Origin: Bacteroidetes bacterium 43-16
Lineage (GTDB): Bacteria > Bacteroidota > Bacteroidia > Chitinophagales > Chitinophagaceae
NCBI GenBank assembly: GCA_001897525.1
Contig: MKTB01000015.1
Span: 337,959 to 401,958 of the forward strand
Reading direction: 5' to 3'
Length of the DNA stretch: 64,000 nucleotides
The position numbers and the translations under genes are program-made. Below, in pieces: positions 26,909 to 35,370 of the stretch; position 1 is the first letter of the stretch, and each line of letters opens with the position of its first letter. Under the pieces are notes generated by a model. The model did not search any database. It saw only the letters and a program-made list of their open reading frames with translations, and was not told where the DNA came from.

Positions 26909-27652
26909 ATGAATACAAATAATAAAGATACCGCGTTCAGTGAAGATCAGTTTAACAGCGTTTTCCCGGAAAACATCAATAAGCACTACTGGAACCGGGC
27001 AAGGAATTATATCATTAAGAGTTATTTCCAGCAATTCAATTTCCCTCAGCCTTGTATAGAAATAGGATGCGGACGCGGATCTGTGATTGCCTACCTGGCC
27101 AAGCATCATATCCACATCCAGGGAGTGGATATCGCTGATACAAAGGCCTACCCCGAAGTAGCTGCACAAATCAAAACGAACACGGATGCATTGCTCCTGG
27201 ATGATGCGTTTACCCACCAGTTTAAGTCCTTATTGCTGTTTGATGTACTGGAGCATATAGAAGATCCGGATGCTTTCTTAAATGCTATATTCAAAAAATA
27301 CCCCAACGTAGAACAAATATTGCTTACCGTACCGGCCAGGATGGAGATCTGGTCTAATTTTGATGAATACCTGAACCACTTCCGGCGCTATGATTTGAAT
27401 ATGATAGAAAGCACGGCAAATGCTACCGGCTGCAGGATCCTGGCAAGACAATATGCATTTCACAGCCTCTATCCTTTTGCCAGGGCGCTGAAAGCAATGC
27501 GTAAGGAACGTAATACAGAGATGAATCCCCCAAAAAGTTTGATCAGCAACCTGTTTCACAAAGTCGTTGCCACCTACTTCCGGGCAGAATACAAGCTCTT
27601 CCCCAAAAAATGGAAAGGAACGACTGTGATCGCGGTGCTGCAAAGAAAATAA
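26909..27652 (+). CDS. Class I SAM-dependent methyltransferase, substrate unknown
   Basis: 247 residues with the Rossmann SAM motif CIEIGCGRGSVIAYLAKHH (about 49-67), motif II-like GVDIAD and LLLFDVLEHIEDPDAFL (about 110-126), as in UbiG/Methyltransf_23 proteins. LNHFRRYDLNMIES (about 151-164) also recurs in this group, some of which modify polysaccharide or lipid precursors. The gene stands alone behind an AT-rich, featureless 294-base gap. No partner identifies the substrate. Confidence 0.85.
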   Translation: MNTNNKDTAFSEDQFNSVFPENINKHYWNRARNYIIKSYFQQFNFPQPCIEIGCGRGSVIAYLAKHHIHIQGVDIADTKAYPEVAAQIKTNTDALLLDDAFTHQFKSLLLFDVLEHIEDPDAFLNAIFKKYPNVEQILLTVPARMEIWSNFDEYLNHFRRYDLNMIESTANATGCRILARQYAFHSLYPFARALKAMRKERNTEMNPPKSLISNLFHKVVATYFRAEYKLFPKKWKGTTVIAVLQRK

Positions 27653-27684
27653 CCGGGTAGCAGGGCACAAGACGGCTATAAATG

Positions 27685-27720
27685 AAGAAGGGCAAAGCAT
27701 CAAGATGCTTTGCCCTTCTT
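27685..27720. terminator. Bidirectional terminator
   Basis: A 17-bp perfect stem (27685-27701 with 27704-27720) with A/T tails lies between the convergent methyltransferase and the large T9SS protein gene. Confidence 0.85.
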
Positions 27721-27736
27721 TTATATTGGGGGTCTC

Positions 27737-30700
27737 CTACCTCATCAGGGTAACATTACCCTGCTTCTTGGTGGAGGTCCCATCTACAAATTCAACGACT
27801 AAAACGTAGCCATAAGCATCCATTTCCTGTGGTTTTCCTTTATAAGTACCATCCCAACCGATCTCCTGGTCAGAGGTTTCAAAGATCTGCTCACCCCAGC
27901 GGTTAAAGACTTTAAGGTTCATACTGGCAATACCATATCCTCTCACGCGGAACACGTCATTATTGCCATCCCCATTAGGGCTGAAGCCGGAAGGTACATC
28001 TGCCAGGGGATAGATAACGGCTTCCAGTGTTTTACAGGTCTTGCTGGAACATTTATATTGATTGGTCGCGGTCAGGCATACCTCGTAAAGACCACTTTTG
28101 CGGTATTCATGTACCGGGTTTTCCAGGGTGCTGGTGCGGCCATCACCGAAGTTCCAACTGTAAGAGCTGGCATCCTGGCTTTGGTTGTTAAAGGTAAAAG
28201 GAACATTGGTCTCTGCGATTGCAGGAGAATAAGTAAATGCCGCAGTGGGAGAAGGTCTCACGGTTACCGAGGTGGTTACGGTATCATATTTATTACAGCT
28301 TGCAGGATTGCCCACGATCAAAGTGACCTGGTAAGTACCCGGGGTAGTATAGTTATGGGTTACCCCGGCCGTATTGCTGGTGTTTCCATCGCCCAGGTTC
28401 CATTGATAGGTGGTCACATTAGTGCCTCCTGCAGGAAAATTAACCTCTGTGCCTACACAGGCATCTATGCCCGGCAGGTTAGGTGCGCTCACAAAAAGCG
28501 GATCAAAAGTAAGGTTCTGAATGACGGAGTCCGGTGTATTACATGCCCCGGCCATAGTCATGACCAGTTTAACCGCAAAGGTGCCCGGATTAGTATATAC
28601 CTGGGCAGGAGGGTTAGCACCATTAAAGGTGTTACCATTACCAAAATCCCAGAAGAAACCGGCCCCTGAAGTACCGCCGCCATTGATACCGGTAGAGGTA
28701 TTATTGAAGACCACCCTTAATTGCTCACAACTATCCAGTATGGTAGTTGTAAAGGCAGGATTGATCGCATCATTGGTTACTGTAATCGTGACATAGCTGG
28801 TATCCAGCACACGGCAGGCATCGGGGTTAGAGCCAATCAGGCGTACGGTATAGACACCCGGTGTGGTATAAGTATGGGTAGGGGTCTGCAGGTTACTGGT
28901 AGTATTATCCCCAAAATTCCAGGCCCAGTTGGTAGCATTGGTAGAATTGTCTAAAAAGTTTACCGTAAACGGTGCACAGCCGGTAGCCGAAGGGGTTGCC
29001 TGCGCATTGGTGCTCACGCTACCCAGGTTAAAGGCTATTTTCACCACCCCGAGGTTACAGTTACCACTGTTCTCTGATGTGGCATAAGCACCCGGTGTAG
29101 CGGGAAAAGAAGACGTGGGACCGCAACTGGCACAGATAGCCTGGTACACGACTCCATTAGGATCAAACCTGCTCGTACCGCCATCTACGTGCTCCTCAAT
29201 ACCTGCTGAACCGAAATAGCTGCCATACAAGAGGCTCTGCATATCTTTCTTAAACACGATGAAATAGAAATCGGCACCATCTGTAGTCGCCTGTAAGGCG
29301 GTACTCGTAAGCGGCATACCGATCACCGTTGTTGGCGGGCCGGCTGTTGTTAAACCGCCCCAGCCGGAAATATAAATATTCTCACAGGTATCCACCAGGA
29401 ATGCCACGGGTGAAATATTCACATTGGCTACCTGCCCGGAACCATACACGGACGAAAATATCCCTGTTGCCAAAGAGCTGTCCAGTTTCATTACAAACTG
29501 CCGGGAATTCGCGTTTTGATAAACACCTGCAGGAAAGACCGGGAAATTACCCTGGGTCTGGCCCATCACATAAACCGCATTTTTATTATCTACCTGAACG
29601 CCATAGATCTGGTCATAAGCAGTTGTACCGATATAGGTAGACCTGATGAGTGTATTATTGGTATTATTAAAACGCATAATAAAACCGTCAATAGCGCCCG
29701 GTTTCGTAGCCTGGTAGGCACCGCTCATAGATGCGCTATGGAAATCGGAACTTTCGGTACCACCCGTAATGTACACTTTAGTCTCTGAAGTATCCAGGGC
29801 AATACTATAAGCCCCGTCTGCTGCCGAACCTCCGATATAAGTACCGTAAAGCATGGTAGAAAGGTTGGGATTGAATTTCAGGTAAACACCATCCTGTGTA
29901 CCCCCGATGCTGGACTTCAATGCCGTAGCTGTGACCGGGAAGTTGGTGGACCGGGTATTACCGGCCATATAAATATTACCGAGTTTATCTACGATGACCT
30001 CACTGCGGGCATCATCGCCATAGTTATGTTTTAAGGAACTCTGAGAAGCGAAAGCAGCATTTATATTTACCCCGTCATCACCTGAGCCGCCCACATAAGT
30101 AGAACCTATCAGCGCCGTACCTGTGGCATTCAACTTAGTCAAAACGATATCGAAGCCTCCATTATGAGCAGGGCTGTAACTGGTGCTTAAAGTCGGATAG
30201 TTGGCAGACATACTTTTACCGGCAATCACCAGGTTATTGTTGGCATCTACCACGAGACTATGCGGCATTTCATTGCCACTGCCCCCGATATAGGTAGAGA
30301 ATAAAAGCGTATTGCCTACCGCATTAAATTTAGAAACAGCAATATCACAATCGATACCGAAGCTTCCATTGGTGCTTCCTCCGCCATAGGTGGCTTGTAA
30401 AGCCCCTACAGAAAGCGGGTAGCCCGCACCGCGGACAATACCCCCGGCATATAGATTGCCCTGGTGATCATAAGTGGCTGTAAAGCCCCAGTTATCGGCA
30501 ACAGAGCCCGTAAGGGAGGCAAACACGATCTGCGGATCGATCACCAGCTGGCTGGTTTTATCATAACCTTTAGGCAGCTCAAACTTAAGCACATTACCTT
30601 CTAAACGGTAATTACACTTCACTTCTACTTTAGTGCCGTCTTTATACTGGTAGGCATAGGGCTTTTGCTCCACGATATCGCCTACAGAGGTCATCAGCAT

Positions 30701-31276
30701 AAGACTACCCTTCTCAATACGCATCCCGTTAAGGCCTTCGTACTGCAAAGCTACTTTAGCCGGGTCTGCATGAGGCTGAAGAATGATATCATATTTCAAT
30801 CCCGAGCTTTCGGTATAGAAATAGAAATCGGTGCCCGGGTACACTTCTTTATAGGTCACATTCCCGTAAGCGGCAACATTCGATTTCCAGCGTTGCGGAT
30901 CATTACCTAAAAAGTAATTTACTTTATCGGTATGCACCCGTCCCGGTACGGTGACCGGGTCCTGATTCCCGTTTAACCAGTTTATTTTATAGGCATGGAA
31001 GGAAAACGAGGGGGAAGTCTCATATTTCCCATCCTTATAAGCTTTAAACAATTCATGGTTCTGGGGATGGCCGACAAGGATCTTAAGCCCTCCCTTTTCC
31101 AGGTAAATATCTGCATTCGGAGAGATCCCTTTGTATAAAAAAGGATGTGCCCACTGTCCCAGGTTAGGTACAAATTGTACCGAGCTATTCGCAGTCGATG
31201 GGCCTTCATGTGCCGAAAGCCGGCCTGTTGTCAACAACAGTGCTGCCTGAATAGTGAGTAATAAAAATTTCTTCAT
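27737..31276 (-). CDS. Large T9SS-exported SBBP/PKD-repeat protein with gliding-type C-terminal domain
   Basis: 1179 residues. A signal peptide (1-22, ending RLSAHE) is followed by an N-terminal beta domain (about 30-250; VQFVPNLGQWAHPFLYKG, DUF7948-like). About eight SBBP repeats run from about 255 to 720, with recurring LxxSTYIGGSG and GNIYxAGxT forms. At least four PKD-like domains (about 740-1085) show motifs such as WNFGDNTTSN, WDFGNGNTF, WNLGDGNTSN and WNFGDGRTST. The terminal about 85 residues, GFSPNGDGNNDVF to GNVTLMR, are the gliding motility-associated sorting domain. Surface exposure and adhesion or substrate binding are inferred; there is no catalytic motif. Confidence 0.88.
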   Translation of the reverse strand: MKKFLLLTIQAALLLTTGRLSAHEGPSTANSSVQFVPNLGQWAHPFLYKGISPNADIYLEKGGLKILVGHPQNHELFKAYKDGKYETSPSFSFHAYKINWLNGNQDPVTVPGRVHTDKVNYFLGNDPQRWKSNVAAYGNVTYKEVYPGTDFYFYTESSGLKYDIILQPHADPAKVALQYEGLNGMRIEKGSLMLMTSVGDIVEQKPYAYQYKDGTKVEVKCNYRLEGNVLKFELPKGYDKTSQLVIDPQIVFASLTGSVADNWGFTATYDHQGNLYAGGIVRGAGYPLSVGALQATYGGGSTNGSFGIDCDIAVSKFNAVGNTLLFSTYIGGSGNEMPHSLVVDANNNLVIAGKSMSANYPTLSTSYSPAHNGGFDIVLTKLNATGTALIGSTYVGGSGDDGVNINAAFASQSSLKHNYGDDARSEVIVDKLGNIYMAGNTRSTNFPVTATALKSSIGGTQDGVYLKFNPNLSTMLYGTYIGGSAADGAYSIALDTSETKVYITGGTESSDFHSASMSGAYQATKPGAIDGFIMRFNNTNNTLIRSTYIGTTAYDQIYGVQVDNKNAVYVMGQTQGNFPVFPAGVYQNANSRQFVMKLDSSLATGIFSSVYGSGQVANVNISPVAFLVDTCENIYISGWGGLTTAGPPTTVIGMPLTSTALQATTDGADFYFIVFKKDMQSLLYGSYFGSAGIEEHVDGGTSRFDPNGVVYQAICASCGPTSSFPATPGAYATSENSGNCNLGVVKIAFNLGSVSTNAQATPSATGCAPFTVNFLDNSTNATNWAWNFGDNTTSNLQTPTHTYTTPGVYTVRLIGSNPDACRVLDTSYVTITVTNDAINPAFTTTILDSCEQLRVVFNNTSTGINGGGTSGAGFFWDFGNGNTFNGANPPAQVYTNPGTFAVKLVMTMAGACNTPDSVIQNLTFDPLFVSAPNLPGIDACVGTEVNFPAGGTNVTTYQWNLGDGNTSNTAGVTHNYTTPGTYQVTLIVGNPASCNKYDTVTTSVTVRPSPTAAFTYSPAIAETNVPFTFNNQSQDASSYSWNFGDGRTSTLENPVHEYRKSGLYEVCLTATNQYKCSSKTCKTLEAVIYPLADVPSGFSPNGDGNNDVFRVRGYGIASMNLKVFNRWGEQIFETSDQEIGWDGTYKGKPQEMDAYGYVLVVEFVDGTSTKKQGNVTLMR

Positions 31277-31376
31277 TACGCAATGCTTTGAAGTTGGTGG
31301 ATAAAAGAAACAGGATCAAGCATTCGTTGGTGATAACAATAGTTGCACTGTTCCATGGATTTGGGTCATTATTGGT

Positions 31377-32009
31377 TTATATAAATTTATTGATCCGGGC
31401 CGTTTTGATGGCATCTGCTTTGGAGTGTACATCCAGCTTGGCATAAATGTTCTTCAAATGAGACTTCACGGTTTCCAGGTCAATAAAAAATTCATCTGCG
31501 ATCTTTCCTCTTGTTTTTCCTGCGGCTATCTGTTCCAAAATTTCGGTTTCTCTCCGGGTCAACGGAGATTCATTACTTCTTTGAAAAGAGTTCACCACCA
31601 TTTTGGCGATATGGGCGCTCATAGGGCCACCGCCCAGCATCACTTCATTCACCGCTTCCAGTATCTTCTGAGGAGGTGTATTCTTGGTCAGGTAACCCGA
31701 GGCTCCTTTTGACAGGGCTTCAAATACCGTATCCTGGTGCTCATTGACCGACAGGATGATAATTGCAGCATCAGGAACCAGGGATTTAATTTTAGGCAAT
31801 GCCTGCAAACCGGAAATGCCCGGCAATTGAATGTCCAGCAATACAACATCAGGATCAAGTGCCACAACAGATTTAATCGCATCCTCCGCATTGGCAAAAG
31901 CGCCGGTAACCGCGTAGCCGTCTTCCTCGTTCAACAAGAACTGGAAGCTGTCCCGGATAACACTGTCGTCTTCTACCAAAACTATCTGTATGTCGGATGT
32001 ACTGTTCAT
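31377..32009 (-). CDS. NarL/FixJ-type response regulator, orphan
   Basis: 210 residues. The receiver domain (about 8-125) has the acidic EDD near residue 13, the phospho-acceptor Asp59 in LLDIQLPG, and Lys near 109 in GYLTKNTPP. A LuxR-type helix-turn-helix (about 147-205) follows, with LTRRETEILEQIAAGKTRGKIADEF and LKNIYAKL. No kinase gene is adjacent. It lies upstream of the large SBBP/PKD gene on the same strand with a 100-base gap, so it might control it (inference). Confidence 0.92.
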   Translation of the reverse strand: MNSTSDIQIVLVEDDSVIRDSFQFLLNEEDGYAVTGAFANAEDAIKSVVALDPDVVLLDIQLPGISGLQALPKIKSLVPDAAIIILSVNEHQDTVFEALSKGASGYLTKNTPPQKILEAVNEVMLGGGPMSAHIAKMVVNSFQRSNESPLTRRETEILEQIAAGKTRGKIADEFFIDLETVKSHLKNIYAKLDVHSKADAIKTARINKFI

Positions 32010-32037
32010 TTATAAAAGGGCATTTTTCACCTGATAA

Positions 32038-32045
32038 CAAATTTA
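32038..32045 (-). promoter_or_regulatory. -7 box for the NarL-type regulator
   Basis: TAAATTTG on the minus strand, a perfect TAnnTTTG match, 28 bases before the ATG at 32009. Confidence 0.55.
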
Positions 32046-32098
32046 AACTTTTTTCTAACACATTATTGTAATTTATTAGGCAAATATCCATTCCAGCA

Positions 32099-32128
32099 AA
32101 CAGGGATCACAAAAATGTGATCCCTGTT
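32099..32128 (-). terminator. Hairpin after ppx
   Basis: A 12-bp perfect stem (32099-32110 with 32117-32128) with a six-base loop lies 34 bases past the ppx stop. The T tract is weak, so termination is likely but not certain. Confidence 0.6.
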
Positions 32129-32161
32129 CCCTTAGTTTTCTATATATAGCCACCGCCAGCC

Positions 32162-33049
32162 TTAAGGCAGTTTGGTATGCTGCTGATACAGCATCCTGAT
32201 CAATCCGTCTGCTAAGCCGATCTTCGGCACATAGATATCCTGGGCACCTGCCCAACGCATCACAGAAGTATAGATCTGCAAAGCCGGCACGATCACATCT
32301 GCACGGTCTCTCCTGATATTGTACAAATGCATCCGTTCTTCTATTGTAGAAGCAGAAAGTTCTTTATGGTAATCTTTTAAGAGTTCCAGTTTTAAAGGAC
32401 GGTTATCCTTAGTCTTAGACAGGGAAAACACTTTGTTGATATTTCCCCCGCTCCCGATGGCTTTAATATCCTCAAAGTTTTTAGTGTGATTTTTTATAAA
32501 CCATTTAAAATGCTCCAGCTGAGCATCAGTCACCTGGTTGTTCAGCAAGCGGATGGTGCCGATATTGAAAGATTCTTTGAAGATGATATTGCCCTGGGCA
32601 AACATAGTAAGCTCTGTACTTCCTCCCCCTACATCAATGTACAAAAAGGTTTCGTGGCTGTCTATATTCTCCGCAATATGTGTTTCGTAAATAATATTGG
32701 CCTCATCTGCCCCGGTAATGATGTCTATGGCAATACCCGTTTCAGCCTTCACATACCCGATGATCTCCTTTCCGTTTTGCGCATCTCGCATCGCAGAAGT
32801 AGCACAGGCCCGGTAATGCTCCACCTTGTAAATATCCATCATCAGGCGGTACACTTTCATGGTGTCCAGCACCATTTTAGATTTCTCTTCAGAGATCAGG
32901 CCGGTCTCAAACACCTCAAAGCCCAAACGCAGGGGTATCCGCAACAAGTTTAACTTAGTATAATCTACAGTCCCGTCTTTGTAGGTGGTCACTTCTGTAA
33001 TGAGTAACCGCGCAGCGTTGGAGCCAATATCTATTGCAGCTAATATCAA
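32162..33049 (-). CDS. ppx: Exopolyphosphatase/pppGpp phosphatase family (Ppx/GppA)
   Basis: Releases phosphate from polyphosphate ends or converts pppGpp to ppGpp. The 295 residues have the actin-like fold motifs AIDIGSNAARLLI (about 4-16), ATSAMRDAQNG (about 83-93), YIDVGGGSTELT (about 136-147) and AIGSGGNINKVF (about 197-208). It is the short form without the C-terminal HD-like domain of E. coli Ppx. It follows ppk on the same strand, pairing the polyphosphate-making and -degrading enzymes. Confidence 0.9.
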   Translation of the reverse strand: MILAAIDIGSNAARLLITEVTTYKDGTVDYTKLNLLRIPLRLGFEVFETGLISEEKSKMVLDTMKVYRLMMDIYKVEHYRACATSAMRDAQNGKEIIGYVKAETGIAIDIITGADEANIIYETHIAENIDSHETFLYIDVGGGSTELTMFAQGNIIFKESFNIGTIRLLNNQVTDAQLEHFKWFIKNHTKNFEDIKAIGSGGNINKVFSLSKTKDNRPLKLELLKDYHKELSASTIEERMHLYNIRRDRADVIVPALQIYTSVMRWAGAQDIYVPKIGLADGLIRMLYQQHTKLP

Positions 33050-33071
33050 TGTCTTTATATTTATTCTCTTG

Positions 33072-33079
33072 CGAAATTA
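33072..33079 (-). promoter_or_regulatory. Possible -7 box for ppx
   Basis: TAATTTCG on the minus strand, one base off the consensus, 23 bases before the ppx ATG, in the 35-base gap after ppk. It could give ppx its own transcript. Confidence 0.35.
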
Positions 33080-33084
33080 TAAAA

Positions 33085-35166
33085 TTATTTCGCTTTAAGT
33101 TTAATACTTTGCCCGGCTTCTTCTTTTACGTATTCATAGGTCTTCTTTTGAGAGCGGATCACCGGCTCATGCTCTTTCCTGGGCACATAGATATTCTTTT
33201 GCTGATTATCGAGGATACGGGCCTTATCATTCTCGGCCAGTTGCAGGCTGATGATATTGATAAGATCTTTTTTCAACTCTTTAGAAATGATGGGACAGGC
33301 CACCTCTACCCTATGGTCGAGGTTGCGCACCATCCAGTCTGCCGATGAGATATATACTTTTGGATCGCCGGCATTTTCAAAAATGAACACGCGGCCATGC
33401 TCCAGGTATTCGTCTACAATACTGATTGCTTTGATCGGTTTCTTAAATTTCTTGTTCTCGCTGATCAGGCAGCAGATGCCCCTTACGATCAGGTTCACTT
33501 TTACCCCTTCCAGTGCAGCCTCCGTGATCTTCTCCATAAGGGCAACATCTACCAGGCTATTCAGCTTGATCGTAATGCCGGATGCTTTTCCTGCTTTATG
33601 GTTCTTTATTTCCTTATCCATAAGCTCGATAAACACCGCACGCATATTGATGGGTGATACCGGGAGCACTTTGCAGGCTTTGAGGGCATGGCTCTTACCC
33701 GGGTTTTCGAGATAAGTGAATACCCTGCCCACATCGGCCAGGATCTGGCGATTGGAGGTCAGCAGGCAATGATCGCCGTAGAAGTTGGCCGTAATCTCAT
33801 TAAAGTTACCGGTGCTCACAAAGCCGAAATGCTTCACCTTGCCGAATTCCACCTTTTTGATCAGGCAGATCTTGGCATGTACCTTCATATTGGGAATGCC
33901 CAGGATAACATTAACCCCTTCTTCTCCCAGCTTCTCGCGCCATTTAAGGTTAGCTTCCTCATCGAAGCGGGCCTTGAGTTCCAGCACGGCAGTTACTTTC
34001 TTGCCATTCCTGGCAGCATTCACCAGCGCATTGGCGATCTGTGAATTTTTGGCCAGCCTGTAGCAGGTGATCTTGATGCTTTCCACATGCGGATCGATGG
34101 CCGCTTCGCGGAGCAGATCGATCAGGGGATCAAAAGAATGATAGGGAAAATTGAGCAAAAGATCTTTATGGCTCAATACCTCCATAATGCGCACGGGCTG
34201 TATCAATGCAGGATGCATAATCGGCTCCGGCTTTGGTGCCCGGTCTGCGAATACAGAAGCAGGGAAACCCATAAAATCTTTAAAATTATGGATCCTGCCA
34301 CCCGGTACTAAATTATCTTTTTTCAGTTGCAGCCTTTTTACCAGGTATTCCAGTAAAACTTTATCGATGGCTTTATCATACACAAAACGGGTGGCCTTAC
34401 CTTTCTTCCGGCCTTTCAGGCCTTTCTCCAGGTTGCCGATCAGGTCGGTGTCGCCATCTATATCAAAGTCAAACTCCGCATCCCTGGTCACCTTGATCAC
34501 ATAGCCTATAAACTGGTCAAAGCCGAAGGCCGAGAACAATTGTGGCAGGTTGAAGCGGATAATGTCTTCCATTAAAATGATGTCCTTATACCTGCCGCTT
34601 GAAGGCAATACCACGAAGCGCGGCAATTCTGTAGGCACTTCTATCAAAGAGTACCGGTGCATCATGGGATTGCTCGTGCTCCCCAGGATACAGGCCAGGT
34701 AAATGGATTTATCTTTAAGATAAGGGATCTGCGGAATACTTTCAATCATGAGCGGGACAATAGTGGTGCGCACATGATCATCATAATAGGTCCTGACAAA
34801 TTCCTTCTGGGCCTGGTTCAGCTGTTTTTCCGTCTTTAAAAAAATATTGTTTTTTTCTAATTCCGAGATGATGACAGAAAAGGTTTTATCAAAATCTTTA
34901 TTCTGTTCCATCACCAGGTTCATGATCCTGTTCAGGGTTTTTTCGGGATCTTCTTCCAGGGAAGCTTTTGCCGTTTTGCTCAAAGCCGCCATTCTTCTTA
35001 ATGAAGCCACCCTTACCCGGAAAAATTCATCCAGGTTATTTGAAAATATACCTAAAAATTTCAGCCGGTCCAGTAAGTGCACACTTTCATCTTTTGCCTC
35101 CTGCATTACGCGCGCATTGAACGACATCCAGCTGATATCCCTTACTATTTTTTCTACTTTTGCCAT
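33085..35166 (-). CDS. ppk1: Polyphosphate kinase 1
   Basis: Transfers the ATP gamma-phosphate onto polyphosphate chains. From the ATG at 35166 the protein is 693 residues, the usual Ppk1 size. The N-terminal domain begins ISWMSFNARVMQEAKDE (about 11-27). The phosphohistidine region is IPNMKVHAKICLIKK (His about residue 425), the second conserved His is in YLEHGRVFIFEN, and SADWMVRNLDHRVEVACPI is near the end. A longer ORF reaches 35235, but a promoter -7 box at 35204-35211 lies inside it, so the internal ATG is chosen. Confidence 0.95.
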   Translation of the reverse strand: MAKVEKIVRDISWMSFNARVMQEAKDESVHLLDRLKFLGIFSNNLDEFFRVRVASLRRMAALSKTAKASLEEDPEKTLNRIMNLVMEQNKDFDKTFSVIISELEKNNIFLKTEKQLNQAQKEFVRTYYDDHVRTTIVPLMIESIPQIPYLKDKSIYLACILGSTSNPMMHRYSLIEVPTELPRFVVLPSSGRYKDIILMEDIIRFNLPQLFSAFGFDQFIGYVIKVTRDAEFDFDIDGDTDLIGNLEKGLKGRKKGKATRFVYDKAIDKVLLEYLVKRLQLKKDNLVPGGRIHNFKDFMGFPASVFADRAPKPEPIMHPALIQPVRIMEVLSHKDLLLNFPYHSFDPLIDLLREAAIDPHVESIKITCYRLAKNSQIANALVNAARNGKKVTAVLELKARFDEEANLKWREKLGEEGVNVILGIPNMKVHAKICLIKKVEFGKVKHFGFVSTGNFNEITANFYGDHCLLTSNRQILADVGRVFTYLENPGKSHALKACKVLPVSPINMRAVFIELMDKEIKNHKAGKASGITIKLNSLVDVALMEKITEAALEGVKVNLIVRGICCLISENKKFKKPIKAISIVDEYLEHGRVFIFENAGDPKVYISSADWMVRNLDHRVEVACPIISKELKKDLINIISLQLAENDKARILDNQQKNIYVPRKEHEPVIRSQKKTYEYVKEEAGQSIKLKAK

Positions 35167-35203
35167 TCCTGTATAGATTCCTGTTTTAGTCCCCCTAAAA
35201 ATA

Positions 35204-35211
35204 CAAATATA
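35204..35211 (-). promoter_or_regulatory. -7 box for ppk1
   Basis: TATATTTG on the minus strand, a perfect TAnnTTTG match, 37 bases before the ATG at 35166. Confidence 0.55.
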
Positions 35212-35370
35212 ACTGCGACCATATAAACAATGCATTATCTTTATATTAATTCCTTAACAAAACTAAGATTAAGGTGAAAAGCTGCGTCTATGCTTAAAAG
35301 TTCCCTCTTTTTACGTTGATGTATGTCGATTTTTTTAGCCTGATTAAGTATTTTTTTAAATTAATATAGC

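Noticed and set aside
28058..28669. Plus-strand open frame of 203 codons inside the SBBP/PKD gene
   Set aside because: The minus-strand frame encodes PKD motifs across it; the plus-strand translation has no domain or signal.
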